From NCBI RefSeq assembly GCF_002079305.1, contig NZ_CP015039.1, forward strand, positions 3,643,501 to 3,707,500: a DNA stretch of 64,000 bases, given 5' to 3'. Below, piece by piece: positions 9,865-19,191 of this stretch (its first letter is position 1; each line of letters starts with the position of its first letter). Made by a program: the position numbers and the translations under genes. The notes beneath the pieces were generated by a model. It was given only the letters and a program-made list of their open reading frames with translations, ran no database searches and was not told where the DNA came from. Source of the DNA: Rhodovulum sp. P5. Lineage in GTDB: Bacteria > Pseudomonadota > Alphaproteobacteria > Rhodobacterales > Rhodobacteraceae.

Positions 9865-11304
9865 TCATGCCGCCAGACGCGGCAGGGACTTTTTTTCCTC
9901 GACCAGCACTTCGTGCAGGGCGCGGATGGCGGCCTCCATCTGCCCGCGGGGCACGACGAACTGGGCGTCGACATCGCGGGTGGTCTGCTGAATGGCGACA
10001 AGCTCGATATCGGCGGCCTCCAGCGCAGCAAGCCCGCGGGAAAGCACCTTAAGCCCCGAAATGTCGCGCCCGATGGCGGCGACGACCGCCAGATTGCGCG
10101 CCTGAAGCGAGGCGGTGGGGTAGCGCTGTTCCAAATCCCGCTCCACCCGGCGCACGGATTTCAGCGGTGCGTCAAGGTAGTGGGTGATCGTGTTCGCGTT
10201 CGAGGTCTTGGCCACGATCCGCACCTTGTGCCGGGTCAGGACCTCCAGGATGGCCGTATCATAGCCCTTTACGCCGACCATGTCCTGCTCGAACAACTCA
10301 AGCGCATAGACGCCCAGCCCCGTGACCATTTCGACCCGCGCATGGTCGGCGGCGGTGTCGTCGATCAGGGTGCCGGGATCGTGCGGCTCGAACGCGTTCG
10401 TGACGCGCAACGGGATGCCAGCCTGCCGCAGCATCTTGGCGGCTTTGGGGTGCACTGCCTCCATCCCCATGTTCGACAACTGGTCGGCGACGTCGTAATT
10501 GGTGTGGCCGAGCTTCACCACCGCGTCGGCGCCCACCAGTTTCGGGTCGGCAGAGGACAGGTGGAATTCCTTGTGAATGATCGCCTCGCCCGCCCCGGTC
10601 AGCGCCGCGATCTTCGAGAAGGTCACCTCGGAATAGCCGCGATCGAATTCCTGCATCAACCCTTCGGTGCATTGGGCATAGCCGGTGACGATGGGCATCT
10701 CGCGCGTCAGGTCGACATCTCGCAGGCCTGCGACGATGCGCTCTTCGAGGGTGTGTTCGCCCTCATCGCGCCAGCCTGACAGGTCGACGAACCGCGCGTC
10801 TACCCCGGCGCGACGCAGCATCAGCGTGGTGGCAAAGGCGGAATGTGCCTCGCCCAGACCGGACAGCAGTTCGCGGATGATGTTCATATGACTGGCCAGC
10901 CGGAAATGCCCGTAAGAGCACAGCCGCTGCAAATCGATCAGGCAGGACCGCGCGCCCTCGATCCGCTCGCGCACGAAATCATCGGCAGAGGCCACGTCGG
11001 CGGGATGCTCCAGCACTTGCCCATGTGCCTCGCGCATGGCATCGGCCACGCGGTTCAGCGCATCCGACCAGCCCTGGTCGTTGTCGGCATTGGCGAACAG
11101 GCCATAGACGCCCGGCTCTCCGGTCTTCTTGTGTTCCAGCAGCAGGTTGGTGATGCCACCGAAGGCCGACACCACGAAGACGCGGTTGTATCGGTCGGCC
11201 GGGGCGCGATCCCCGATGAAAAGCGTATCGCGCAGTTCATGCACGCGGCTCATCGAGGTGCCGCCGATCTTCTCGACGGTGTGAAATTTCTTGGTCACTG
11301 TCAT
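9865..11304 (-). CDS. ask: Aspartate kinase, ectoine-dedicated type (Ask_Ect)
   Basis: Phosphorylates aspartate, the first step toward aspartate semialdehyde and hence diaminobutyrate and ectoine. The 479-residue product begins VEKIGGTSM, a variant of the KFGGTS kinase motif, and ends with tandem ACT-type regulatory segments (LVAIQQTTRDVDAQFVV). Divergence from housekeeping LysC and its position as last gene of the ectoine operon identify the specialised isoenzyme, which in characterised ectoine producers is less sensitive to feedback. It starts 44 bp after ectC and is read from the same transcript. Confidence 0.93.
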   Translation of the reverse strand: MTVTKKFHTVEKIGGTSMSRVHELRDTLFIGDRAPADRYNRVFVVSAFGGITNLLLEHKKTGEPGVYGLFANADNDQGWSDALNRVADAMREAHGQVLEHPADVASADDFVRERIEGARSCLIDLQRLCSYGHFRLASHMNIIRELLSGLGEAHSAFATTLMLRRAGVDARFVDLSGWRDEGEHTLEERIVAGLRDVDLTREMPIVTGYAQCTEGLMQEFDRGYSEVTFSKIAALTGAGEAIIHKEFHLSSADPKLVGADAVVKLGHTNYDVADQLSNMGMEAVHPKAAKMLRQAGIPLRVTNAFEPHDPGTLIDDTAADHARVEMVTGLGVYALELFEQDMVGVKGYDTAILEVLTRHKVRIVAKTSNANTITHYLDAPLKSVRRVERDLEQRYPTASLQARNLAVVAAIGRDISGLKVLSRGLAALEAADIELVAIQQTTRDVDAQFVVPRGQMEAAIRALHEVLVEEKKSLPRLAA

Positions 11305-11348
11305 GTTTCGCGCCCGGGTTGGCCCCGGTGCGCGCCTCTTGGGAAAGG

Positions 11349-11744
11349 TTATTCCGCGGCTTCCGACGGCGGCGCGTAGGACCCGTCCTCGCGGTGCACC
11401 TCGGTGCCGGTGACCGGCGGGTTGAAGCAGCAGGCCATCACGAGGTCTTCGTCGGCGCGCAGCGTGTGCCGGTCATGCTGGTCGAGGGCATACATCACGC
11501 CGGGGCGGATCTCGAAGGTCTCGCCGCTGGACAGGTCGGTGATCGCACCGCGGCCCGAGATGCAGTAGACGCTCTCGAAATGATGCTTGTAGTGGAAGCT
11601 GTGCTCGCTGCCGGCATTCAGCGTGGTGATGTGGAACGAAAACCCCATCCCGTCATTGGCCAGAAGCATCCGCACGCTGGTCCATTGGGCATCCGACACC
11701 GCGCGCGGGCCATCTTTGAGCTTGTTGAAATCACGAACGATCAT
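11349..11744 (-). CDS. ectC: L-ectoine synthase
   Basis: Cyclises N-gamma-acetyl-2,4-diaminobutyrate to ectoine with loss of water. The 131 residues form a small cupin; conserved stretches include MIVRDFNKL at the start, FHYKHHFESVYCISGRG with metal-ligand Glu/His residues, and LDQHDRHTLRA. The length matches characterised EctC (about 130). The gene starts 4 bp after ectB ends. No ectD (ectoine hydroxylase) is in the operon, so 5-hydroxyectoine is not made from this locus. Confidence 0.97.
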   Translation of the reverse strand: MIVRDFNKLKDGPRAVSDAQWTSVRMLLANDGMGFSFHITTLNAGSEHSFHYKHHFESVYCISGRGAITDLSSGETFEIRPGVMYALDQHDRHTLRADEDLVMACCFNPPVTGTEVHREDGSYAPPSEAAE

Positions 11745-11748
11745 GCGC

Positions 11749-13038
11749 TTACTCCGCAGCCATGGGGAAAGGGACGAGTGCCTCCACGGCGGCCTCCAGA
11801 ATATCGAGGCCGGCCTTGAATTGCTCCATCGGGATGGTCAGCGGCGCCAGGACCTTGACCACCTCGTCATGGGCGCCGGAGGTTTCGATGATCAGACCGC
11901 GGCGGAACGCCTCGGCACAGATCTGCCCGGCAAGTTCGCCGTTGCCGACATCGACGCCACGCATCATGCCACGCCCCTTGATTGCCGCGCCCTCGATCCG
12001 GGCGGCGATCCGGTGCAGCCGTTCCTCCAGCACCTGCGATTTCAGCGCGATCTGGTTGCGCAGCTTGTCGTCGGACCAGAATTTCTCCAGCGCGACCCGG
12101 GCGGTGACGAAGGCATGGGTATTGCCGCGGAAGGTGCCGTTGTGTTCGGCCGGCTTCCAGATGTCCAACTCCGGCTTCAGCAGCATGCAGGCAAAGGGCA
12201 GGCCAAAGCCCGAAAGCGACTTGGCCAGCGTGACGATGTCGGGTTCCACCCCCATGTGGTCGAAGCTGAAGAAGCTGCCGGTGCGCCCGATGCCCGCCTG
12301 AATGTCATCCACGATCAGCAGTGCGCCGTGCTCCTTGGCAAGGCGGGCCAGTCCCTGCACCCATTCGCAGGAGGCCGCGTTCAGACCGCCTTCGCCCTGC
12401 ACCAGTTCGACGACGAAGGCTGCCGGCGCCTCGATCCCCGAGGACGGGTTGGACAGCATCCGGTCGATATGATCCAGCGTGTCAAAATCGTCACCCATGG
12501 AGTTTTCGAACGGCATATGCGTAACGTCAGGCAGGGACACGCCGCCCGCGCCCGCACGTTTCCCCAAATTCCCGGTCAGCGCCAGCGAACCGAGGGTCAT
12601 GCCGTGGAACCCGTTGGAGAACGCGATGACGTTCTTGCGGCCGGTGACCTTGCGGGCCAGCTTGATCGCGGCCTCGACCGCGTTAGTGCCGGTGGGACCG
12701 GTCATCATCACCTTGTGGTCCATCCCGCGCGGATTCAGGATGATGCTTTCGAAGGCTTCCAGAAATGAGGCCTTCTCCTCGGTATGCATATCGAGGCCAT
12801 GGGTTACCCCGTCACGGCTGATATGTTCGATCAGCGCGGCCTTCATGTCCGGGTCGTTGTGGCCGTAGTTCAGCGACGAACAGCCGGCGAGGAAATCGAT
12901 ATAGGTGTTGCCCTCGGCGTCCGTCAGGGTTGCCCCCGCGGCCTTCGCAAAGCTGACCGGGAAAGTGCGGCAGTAAGAGCGCACCTCGGATTCGCGGCGC
13001 GCATAGATGTTGGGTTCGGCTGTCTTGACAGTCGACAT
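11749..13038 (-). CDS. ectB: Diaminobutyrate-2-oxoglutarate transaminase
   Basis: PLP-dependent class III aminotransferase making L-2,4-diaminobutyrate from aspartate semialdehyde and glutamate. The 429 residues contain the GPTGTNAVEAAIKLAR cofactor-phosphate region, the IVDDIQAGIGRTG aspartate motif and TLAKSLSGFG carrying the Schiff-base Lys. EctB-type features include FLAGCSSLNYGHN near residue 50. It lies 60 bp downstream of ectA and 4 bp upstream of ectC. This is the committed branch enzyme of the pathway. Confidence 0.96.
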   Translation of the reverse strand: MSTVKTAEPNIYARRESEVRSYCRTFPVSFAKAAGATLTDAEGNTYIDFLAGCSSLNYGHNDPDMKAALIEHISRDGVTHGLDMHTEEKASFLEAFESIILNPRGMDHKVMMTGPTGTNAVEAAIKLARKVTGRKNVIAFSNGFHGMTLGSLALTGNLGKRAGAGGVSLPDVTHMPFENSMGDDFDTLDHIDRMLSNPSSGIEAPAAFVVELVQGEGGLNAASCEWVQGLARLAKEHGALLIVDDIQAGIGRTGSFFSFDHMGVEPDIVTLAKSLSGFGLPFACMLLKPELDIWKPAEHNGTFRGNTHAFVTARVALEKFWSDDKLRNQIALKSQVLEERLHRIAARIEGAAIKGRGMMRGVDVGNGELAGQICAEAFRRGLIIETSGAHDEVVKVLAPLTIPMEQFKAGLDILEAAVEALVPFPMAAE

Positions 13039-13098
13039 GTGATTTTCCTTCGGTTCTGAAAGATATTCCGGGACGGGCCAGGTCTGGGACGGGCCGGA

Positions 13099-13638
13099 TC
13101 AGGCGGCCAGCGGCAGCGCCTCGGCCAGCGAGATCGTCACCATATGCTCGGTGGCGTGCTTGCCCTCGAAATGCGTGTCCCGCGTGAAGTGCGGCTCATC
13201 GGTCAGCCGTGCCCCAAGTCGGCGGGCAAAGCTGCGGAAGAGCGCCCAAGAAGCCTGATTGTCCGGCGTGATCGTGGTCTTCAGGCGGAACACGTCCGCG
13301 CAGGCCTCCCGCTCCAGCAATGCGAGCAGCATCCTGCGGCCAAGCCCGTGACCGCGCGCCTTCTCCGACACAGCGACCTGCCAGACAAACAGCGTTTCGG
13401 GGTCGTTGGGCAAAACATAGGCGGAAATCCAGCCCACGATCTGTCCGTCCATCTCGGCGACGATGCAGGTGTCGCGGAAATGATCGCATTGCAGCAGGTT
13501 GCAGTAGAGCGAGTTCTCATCAAGCGGCTTGCAGGCACGGATCAGCGACCAGACGGCAGCCCCGTCTTCGTCTGTCGGCATGCGAAAGGTGATCGGTGCC
13601 GTCGACGTGTTCTTTGTAACTGAAACTGTGTCAGCCAT
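13099..13638 (-). CDS. ectA: L-2,4-diaminobutyric acid acetyltransferase
   Basis: GNAT acetyltransferase that transfers acetyl-CoA to diaminobutyrate. From the ATG at 13638 (MADTVSVTKN) it is 179 residues, typical for EctA. The acetyl-CoA loop VSEKARGHGLGRRML and the EctA motif CKPLDENSLYCNLLQCDHF are visible. The same frame is also open to a GTG at 13671, but that codon has no ribosome-binding site and sits directly against a plausible -10 element, so the ATG is preferred. First gene of ectABC-ask. Confidence 0.93.
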   Translation of the reverse strand: MADTVSVTKNTSTAPITFRMPTDEDGAAVWSLIRACKPLDENSLYCNLLQCDHFRDTCIVAEMDGQIVGWISAYVLPNDPETLFVWQVAVSEKARGHGLGRRMLLALLEREACADVFRLKTTITPDNQASWALFRSFARRLGARLTDEPHFTRDTHFEGKHATEHMVTISLAEALPLAA

Positions 13639-13676
13639 GTGATCTTGAATCCTGTCCTCTTTCGGTTGCACGCTCA

Positions 13677-13703
13677 GATATAGTTAGTCACACGAAATTT
13701 CAA
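13677..13703 (-). promoter_or_regulatory. Candidate ectABC-ask promoter
   Basis: On the minus strand TTGAAA (13698-13703) is followed after 15 bp by TATATC (13677-13682). The spacing is short for a classical sigma-70 promoter, but the region is distinctly AT-rich against its surroundings and lies just upstream of ectA. Inferred only. Confidence 0.4.
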
Positions 13704-13812
13704 TAGGCTAAGGAAGTAAGCGTAACATATCCGCGCATGCCTGAAATTTATGCATGTAAGCGTTAATGTCTTTTCTTCGACTGTCATCTTACTGTGACGT
13801 TCCCGGCGGAAC

Positions 13813-13830
13813 TTTGCTTAGATAAGCAAA
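13813..13830. promoter_or_regulatory. Palindromic operator candidate between ectA and the MarR gene
   Basis: Perfect inverted repeat TTTGCTTA-GA-TAAGCAAA, the shape of a MarR-family operator, 68 bp before the preferred start of the divergent MarR gene. EctR1-type regulators are known to bind palindromes in ectABC promoters; here the site lies closer to the regulator gene, which would fit autoregulation. In addition GTAAGCGT occurs at 13716 and again at 13756, exactly 40 bp apart. Confidence 0.5.
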
Positions 13831-13897
13831 ACGCAAAGACTTGCCTTTCATATCCGGTTGGGGGATGCACGCGGTCAGTTCCGGTGGAGTGGAAAGC

Positions 13898-14386
13898 GTG
13901 AATCGTTCCGATATCAGCCTGATTGCGTTGCGCCGCATCCTACGCGCGACCGAGCTTTACGGGCGTGAACTTGCACGGGCGGCCGGCTTGACGCCGGTTC
14001 AGATCCGGGTGCTTCAGGTGGTTGCGGAAACGGGCAAGAGTACGCCCAAGGCAATCGCCGCGCGCATGGGTGTTTCGCAGGCCACGATCACCACGCTGAT
14101 AGACCGTCTCGTGGCCAAGGGGCTGGTTGAGCGTCAGCGCTCCGACACTGACCGGCGACAGACCAACATCCTGATCACCCCGGCCGGGCGGCAGGCCATC
14201 GACCGTGCCCCCGATCCGCTGCACGACCGCTATGTCGCGGCGTTCGAGGCGCTGCCGGATTGGGAGCAGGCGATGCTGGTCGCCGCGCTGGAACGGGTCG
14301 CCGGGTTGCTGGATGCCGGCAATCTGGATGCGGCCCCGGTTCTGGACCTCGGCGACATCAACAAGAAGCACCTGCCACCGACGTGA
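13898..14386 (+). CDS. ectR: MarR-family regulator, EctR-like
   Basis: Winged-helix repressor probably controlling the divergent ectoine operon. The recognition region KAIAARMGVSQATITTLIDRLVAKGLVERQRSDTD is shown here in two pieces: GVSQATITTLIDRLVAKGL is the recognition helix and the following DTDRRQ is the wing. The frame is open from a TTG at 13841 with an ATG at 13865; the GTG at 13898 is chosen because GGTGGAG (13883-13889) lies 8 nt before it and the product then begins MNRSDISLIALRRILRA, like EctR proteins. That gives 162 residues. The role rests on family and position, not on direct evidence. Confidence 0.8.
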   Translation: MNRSDISLIALRRILRATELYGRELARAAGLTPVQIRVLQVVAETGKSTPKAIAARMGVSQATITTLIDRLVAKGLVERQRSDTDRRQTNILITPAGRQAIDRAPDPLHDRYVAAFEALPDWEQAMLVAALERVAGLLDAGNLDAAPVLDLGDINKKHLPPT

Positions 14387-14623
14387 CCGCATGACTCCTG
14401 TCGCATGTGCTCGGATGTCGCCACCCGGGTGCGAGAAAGGATTCGTTTACGTCTTGGCGACTATGCTGCTTCATTGGGCGGGACGTGTCCGGTTGCGCAC
14501 CGCTATCAACCTCAACAGACGAAAAGCGAGTCGCGCTCTTGCAGGTAAAACGGCACGAAACTAAGACTCTGATGAAACCTCAGGGCGACCATCACCCCTG
14601 ACACCATCCAGAGGCAGGCAAAC

Positions 14624-15256
14624 ATGACCGATCCGATCGAGCACTACATGAACAACCTCGTTCCCATGGTGGTCGAACAGACCTCGCGCGGAGAGCGGGC
14701 CTACGACATCTTCTCGCGGCTTCTGAAAGAGCGGATCGTCTTCGTGACCGGCCCGGTGCATGACGGAATGTCCAGCCTGATCGTCGCGCAGCTTCTGCAT
14801 CTTGAGGCCGAGAACCCCTCGAAAGACATCTCGATGTACATCAACAGCCCCGGCGGCGTGGTGACCTCGGGCCTGTCGATCTATGACACGATGCAGTACA
14901 TCAAACCCAAGGTGTCCACGCTGGTCATCGGTCAGGCCGCCTCGATGGGGTCGCTTCTGCTGGCCGCGGGGGCGCCCGGCATGCGGTACTCCCTGCCCAA
15001 CTCTCGCATCATGGTGCACCAGCCCTCCGGCGGATATCAGGGGCAGGCGACCGATATCATGATCCATGCGCAGGAAACGCAGAAGCTGAAAGACCGGCTT
15101 AACCAGATCTACGTGAAACACACCGGGCAGGAATTCCAGGCAGTTGTCGATGCGCTTGAGCGCGATAACTTCATGGATGCCGAGACGGCAAAGGACTGGG
15201 GCCTGATCGACGAAATCGTCGAAAGCCGCATGGCGGTGGAAGGCGAAGCGGGCTGA
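14624..15256 (+). CDS. clpP: ATP-dependent Clp protease proteolytic subunit
   Basis: Serine peptidase forming the tetradecameric chamber that works with ClpX and ClpA. The 210 residues carry the catalytic triad: Ser107 in [10 protein letters not shown], His132 in MVHQPSGG, and Asp181 in ERDNFMD (assigned by spacing to E. coli ClpP). AGGCAGG precedes the ATG. It is followed 143 bp later by clpX on the same strand, the usual order. The 237 bp before it contain no recognisable gene and no clear heat-shock promoter. Confidence 0.97.
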   Translation: MTDPIEHYMNNLVPMVVEQTSRGERAYDIFSRLLKERIVFVTGPVHDGMSSLIVAQLLHLEAENPSKDISMYINSPGGVVTSGLSIYDTMQYIKPKVSTLVIGQAASMGSLLLAAGAPGMRYSLPNSRIMVHQPSGGYQGQATDIMIHAQETQKLKDRLNQIYVKHTGQEFQAVVDALERDNFMDAETAKDWGLIDEIVESRMAVEGEAG

Positions 15257-15399
15257 TGCCGGCCGGGCCCGCGCCCGGATTTAGGCATTGTGCCCCAAAA
15301 CGTCCTGCCCTACCCTGACAGGTGGGGCAGCGAAACTGGGGCAAAAGCCCACACCTGCCGCGAGGGACGCGGCACACAGGACGACCGCAGAGGACCGAC

Positions 15400-16668
15400 A
15401 TGGCGACGAATTCAGGCAGCGACTCCAAGAACACCCTCTACTGCTCTTTCTGCGGGAAGAGCCAGCATGAGGTGCGCAAGCTGATCGCCGGCCCCACGGT
15501 GTTCATCTGCGACGAATGCGTCGAACTGTGCATGGATATCATCCGCGAGGAAACCAAGACCTCGGGGCTGAAGTCCTCCGAAGGGGTGCCCACGCCCAAG
15601 GACATCTGCGAGGTGCTGGACGACTACGTGATCGGACAAGCGCATGCGAAGCGCGTTCTGTCGGTGGCGGTCCACAACCACTACAAGCGTCTGAACCACG
15701 GCGGGAAGTCGGGCGATATCGAACTGGCCAAGTCGAACATCCTGCTGATCGGCCCGACGGGGTGCGGCAAGACCCTGCTGGCGCAAACGCTGGCCCGTAT
15801 TCTTGATGTGCCCTTCACCATGGCCGACGCCACCACCCTGACCGAGGCCGGTTATGTGGGCGAGGATGTCGAGAACATCATCCTGAAGCTCTTGCAGGCC
15901 AGTGAATACAATGTCGAGCGTGCACAGCGCGGCATCGTCTATATCGACGAGGTCGACAAGATCACGCGCAAGTCCGACAACCCCTCGATCACCCGCGACG
16001 TGTCGGGCGAGGGCGTGCAGCAGGCGCTTCTGAAGATCATGGAAGGCACGGTTGCCAGCGTGCCACCGCAGGGCGGGCGCAAGCATCCGCAGCAGGAATT
16101 CCTGCAGGTGGACACGACCAATATCCTGTTCATCTGCGGCGGTGCCTTTGCCGGTCTTGAAAAGATCATCGCCCAGCGCGGCAAGGGCTCTGCCATCGGC
16201 TTCGGCGCCGATGTGAAGGAAGAGGACAGCCGCGGCATCGGCGAGATGTTCATGGAGCTGGAGCCTGAGGACCTGCTGAAATTCGGGCTGATCCCTGAAT
16301 TCGTTGGCCGTCTGCCGGTGATCGCGACTCTGCAAGACCTTGATGAGGACGCGCTGGTCCAGATCTTGACGGAGCCCAAGAATGCTCTGGTCAAACAGTA
16401 TCAGCGCCTCTTCGAACTGGAAGACACGCGCCTGACCTTTACCGACGATGCGCTGTCGGCAATTGCCAAGCGGGCCATCGAACGGAAGACCGGTGCGCGG
16501 GGCCTGCGCTCGATCATGGAGGACATCCTGCTGGATACCATGTTCGACCTGCCCGGCATGGAAGGCGTTGAAGAGGTCGTGGTGAACGAAGAGGCCGTGG
16601 CGTCCGAGGCTGCACCGCTGATGATCTACGCCGATCAGAAAAAGAAGGAAGGCGCCACCGCGGGCTGA
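15400..16668 (+). CDS. clpX: ATP-dependent Clp protease ATP-binding subunit ClpX
   Basis: AAA+ unfoldase that feeds substrates to ClpP. The ATG at 15400 follows AGAGGA and gives 422 residues (E. coli ClpX 424), although the frame is open further upstream. The N-terminal zinc-binding domain has Cys15, Cys18, Cys37 and Cys40. Walker A GPTGCGKT occupies residues 118-125, and Walker B lies in [10 protein letters not shown]. The ClpP-docking loop (IGF-type) appears as SAIGFGADV. Everything expected is intact. Confidence 0.97.
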   Translation: MATNSGSDSKNTLYCSFCGKSQHEVRKLIAGPTVFICDECVELCMDIIREETKTSGLKSSEGVPTPKDICEVLDDYVIGQAHAKRVLSVAVHNHYKRLNHGGKSGDIELAKSNILLIGPTGCGKTLLAQTLARILDVPFTMADATTLTEAGYVGEDVENIILKLLQASEYNVERAQRGIVYIDEVDKITRKSDNPSITRDVSGEGVQQALLKIMEGTVASVPPQGGRKHPQQEFLQVDTTNILFICGGAFAGLEKIIAQRGKGSAIGFGADVKEEDSRGIGEMFMELEPEDLLKFGLIPEFVGRLPVIATLQDLDEDALVQILTEPKNALVKQYQRLFELEDTRLTFTDDALSAIAKRAIERKTGARGLRSIMEDILLDTMFDLPGMEGVEEVVVNEEAVASEAAPLMIYADQKKKEGATAG

Positions 16669-16674
16669 CGCCCG

Positions 16675-17082
16675 ATGCTACGCCTGATTTCGTCGGGGTT
16701 CCCCTTTGAACGGGACATCGGCTATTCCCGGGCGGTGGTCTGCGACGGGTGGATCTTCGTCGCGGGCACGACGGGATACGACTATTCAACGATGTCGATG
16801 CCCGAAGGCGTGGTAGATCAATGCGCCAACGCGCTTGGGACCATCGCAGCCGCCTTGGCGGAGGCTGGCGCGACGCTCGATGATGTGGTCCGCGTGCGCT
16901 ACATCCTGCCCGATCGGGCGGGCTGGCCCCTTTGCTGGCCGGTCGTTTCCGAGGCGTTCGCCAAGGCGCGGCCCGCGGCCACGATGCTCGTCGCCGGGTT
17001 GCAGGAATCGGAAATGAAGATAGAGATCGAGGTGACCGCGCGGTTGCCCGCCGCGGCCGCGGGCGCGGGCCCCATATCCTGA
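16675..17082 (+). CDS. RidA/YjgF-family protein
   Basis: 135-residue member of the Rid superfamily; canonical RidA hydrolyses reactive enamine/imine intermediates from PLP enzymes. The fold is recognisable from [37 protein letters not shown] and the closing [12 protein letters not shown]. The canonical catalytic arginine region is altered ([18 protein letters not shown]), so this looks like one of the Rid2-7 subfamilies with less certain chemistry. It begins 6 bp after clpX and is probably cotranscribed with it. Confidence 0.8.
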   Translation: MLRLISSGFPFERDIGYSRAVVCDGWIFVAGTTGYDYSTMSMPEGVVDQCANALGTIAAALAEAGATLDDVVRVRYILPDRAGWPLCWPVVSEAFAKARPAATMLVAGLQESEMKIEIEVTARLPAAAAGAGPIS

Positions 17083-17143
17083 CGGCCCTCTGGACGTTCG
17101 CGCGCGCATGCGCCATATCAGGGTAAATTCTCGGGAGGACCGC

Positions 17144-17527
17144 ATGGGCGTGATCGATGGCCTTTTGAAATATGTCACCTGGTGGAACGATCAGACCGTG
17201 GGCACGCGTCTGTTCACCGCGCGCTATGGCACGAAGGTCGGCGAGGATGAGCAGGGCAACGTCTTCTACCAGTCTCGTGACGGCAAGCGCCGCTGGGTGA
17301 TCTATAACGGTGAGGTCGAGGCCAGCCGCGTGTCGCCCGACTGGCATGGCTGGCTGCATCACACCTATGACGCCCCGCCGACCGAGGCACCGCTGCCCAA
17401 GAAGGCCTGGGAAAAGCCCCATACCGAAAACCTGACCGGCACGCCGATGGCCTATGCCCCCCCGGGCTCCATCCGCCGTCCGGAGCCTGCCAGTCGGCAG
17501 GATTACGAGGCATGGCAACCGGAATAG
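17144..17527 (+). CDS. NADH:ubiquinone oxidoreductase accessory subunit, NDUFA12 family
   Basis: 127-residue homologue of the B17.2/NDUFA12 accessory subunit of complex I, which alphaproteobacteria share with mitochondria and which binds the matrix/cytoplasmic arm. Seen: [18 protein letters not shown], then [15 protein letters not shown] and the invariant-looking [24 protein letters not shown] precedes the ATG at 17144. It is encoded apart from the nuo operon, as in relatives, and sits 3 bp upstream of mlaD. Confidence 0.92.
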   Translation: MGVIDGLLKYVTWWNDQTVGTRLFTARYGTKVGEDEQGNVFYQSRDGKRRWVIYNGEVEASRVSPDWHGWLHHTYDAPPTEAPLPKKAWEKPHTENLTGTPMAYAPPGSIRRPEPASRQDYEAWQPE

Positions 17528-17530
17528 ACA

Positions 17531-17995
17531 ATGGCTGAAAACAGCTCGACCGAAGTTCTCGTGGGCGGTGCCGTTCTGGCGCTGGCGATAGGTTTCTTTG
17601 TCTATGCAGGAAACGCGACCGGGTTGGGCGGTGGCGCTGCCGACCATTACGACCTGACGGCAAGCTTCCGCTCGGCCGAGGGTGTGTCGCTTGGCACCGA
17701 TGTCCGGATGGCCGGTGTAAAGGTCGGGTCGGTCACCGGGCTCGATCTGAACCCGCAGACCTTCCGTGCCGACGTGACCTTCACGGTGAAGAACGGGATC
17801 GAACTGCCCGATGACAGCACCATCATGGTGTCGTCCGAAGGCTTGCTGGGCGGCACGTTCGTCGAGGTCGTGCCGGGTGGCTCTCCCTTCAACCTGGCCG
17901 CCGGGGACGAGGTTCTCGATACGCAGGGCGCCGTCAGCCTGGTGACGCTTCTCCTGAAATTCTTCGCCGGTTCGGGTGAGGACGGCGGAACATGA
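17531..17995 (+). CDS. mlaD: MCE-domain phospholipid transport protein MlaD
   Basis: Single MCE domain protein with one N-terminal transmembrane helix (VLVGGAVLALAIGFFVYAG); residues about 38-115 form the MCE core (FRSAEGVSLGTDVRMAGVKVG, then SSEGLLGGTFVEVVPGG). In E. coli MlaD forms a hexameric lipid channel of the MlaFEDB retrograde phospholipid transporter. No mlaE, mlaF or mlaC lies next to it, so the rest of the transporter must be elsewhere. Its stop overlaps the next start (ATGA). Confidence 0.9.
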   Translation: MAENSSTEVLVGGAVLALAIGFFVYAGNATGLGGGAADHYDLTASFRSAEGVSLGTDVRMAGVKVGSVTGLDLNPQTFRADVTFTVKNGIELPDDSTIMVSSEGLLGGTFVEVVPGGSPFNLAAGDEVLDTQGAVSLVTLLLKFFAGSGEDGGT

Positions 17996-18549
17996 TCGGC
18001 CGGGGTGCGATCGCAGCCCTCCTGCTTCTGGCGCCGGCGCTGTCGGCACAAACCGTGTGGGACCCCAATAGCTGGACGCCGGAGGGGTGGGAAGAAAACC
18101 CGTTGATCGGCCAACCGCTTCGGGAGGAGGGCGCGGACCCCCTGCAAATGGAGACGGCCGGCCCTCGTGCGCGCCCGCTTGACCGGTTGGAGCGGGACGA
18201 CCCGTTGGTCATGTCGCAGTCGCACAATGAGAAGACGACCGCGCTTCTGGCCGAAGTGGCCCCGAGCGGCGCGACCTTGCGGGCCTTGGACCGGGTGTCG
18301 GGCGAAATCAGGGACCTGGCCCTCCAACCGGGTCAAACCGCGCGGATCGGCAAGCTTGAGGTGACGCTGCAGGAATGCCGCTACCCGGCGGACAACCCGG
18401 CGTCGGATGCCTATGCCTATGTCGATATCGTGGAAATGCGGGCGGCCGACTGGCTTTTTTCCGGGTGGATGCTGGCCTCCAGCCCAGCGCTGAATTCCCT
18501 CGATCACCGGCGCTATGACGTTTGGGTCCTGCGCTGCAATATGACCTGA
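17992..18549 (+). CDS. DUF2155 family periplasmic protein
   Basis: 185 residues with a short Sec-type signal ([14 protein letters not shown]). The C-terminal half is the DUF2155 region: [29 protein letters not shown] and AYVDIVEMR...[17 protein letters not shown]. The function of this alphaproteobacterial family is unknown; it travels with mlaD and the NDUFA12-like gene, suggesting an envelope role. Its last 37 bp overlap the 3' end of aat on the other strand. Confidence 0.85.
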   Translation: MIGRGAIAALLLLAPALSAQTVWDPNSWTPEGWEENPLIGQPLREEGADPLQMETAGPRARPLDRLERDDPLVMSQSHNEKTTALLAEVAPSGATLRALDRVSGEIRDLALQPGQTARIGKLEVTLQECRYPADNPASDAYAYVDIVEMRAADWLFSGWMLASSPALNSLDHRRYDVWVLRCNMT

Positions 18550-19163
18550 GGATCGTCCGGAACCGGGCCGGGTCGGCTGAAATCGGCGTCTTCCTGCAAG
18601 GCCGCATCTAAAAGCAGCATGTAGTCCTCGTTCGGGATTTCCACGGCGCCGAGGCTTTGCAGATGCGGGGTCAGGAACTGGGTGTCGAACAGTTCGAATC
18701 CGCCGTGCTGCAACCGGTGGATCAGATAGGCCAGCGCGATCTTTGAGGCGTCCGTGCGCCGGGAGAACATGCTTTCCCCAAAGAAGGCGGCGCCCAGCGT
18801 CACGCCATAGACTCCGCCCACCAGATCGTCGCCGTCCCAAACCTCAAGGGAATGGGCGTATCCCATCGCGTGCAGTTGCAGGTAGAGATCGAAGATCGTG
18901 TCGTTGATCCATGTCTCCTCCCGGTCGGCGCAGCCCTCCAAAACATTGGCGAAGTCGGTATTCGTCCTGATCTGGAAGGGCTGTTGCCGAATACGCCGCG
19001 CAAGGCTGCGCGAGATATGAAATCCGTCCAACGGAAAGATGCCCCGCAACTGCGGCCGCACCCAGAAGATTTCGGGGTCGTCGCGTGTACGCGCCATGGG
19101 AAAGACGCCCGCCGAATAGGCACGCAGCAAGATCAGCGGGGTCAACCGGTCGGCCTGCATCAC
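18513..19163 (-). CDS. aat: Leucyl/phenylalanyl-tRNA-protein transferase
   Basis: N-end-rule enzyme that adds Leu or Phe to proteins with N-terminal Lys/Arg, making them ClpS/ClpAP substrates. The 216 residues contain the family motifs SAGVFPMA, the [23 protein letters not shown] block (seen as [13 protein letters not shown]), [18 protein letters not shown] and [16 protein letters not shown], plus [18 protein letters not shown]. Start MMQADRL at 19163. Its 3' end overlaps the convergent DUF2155 gene by 37 bp. It lies 28 bp downstream of accC. Confidence 0.96.
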   Translation of the reverse strand: MMQADRLTPLILLRAYSAGVFPMARTRDDPEIFWVRPQLRGIFPLDGFHISRSLARRIRQQPFQIRTNTDFANVLEGCADREETWINDTIFDLYLQLHAMGYAHSLEVWDGDDLVGGVYGVTLGAAFFGESMFSRRTDASKIALAYLIHRLQHGGFELFDTQFLTPHLQSLGAVEIPNEDYMLLLDAALQEDADFSRPGPVPDDPQVILQRRTQTS

Positions 19164-19191
19164 ATCGCTCTCACGGGCAAGGACGCAGGGG

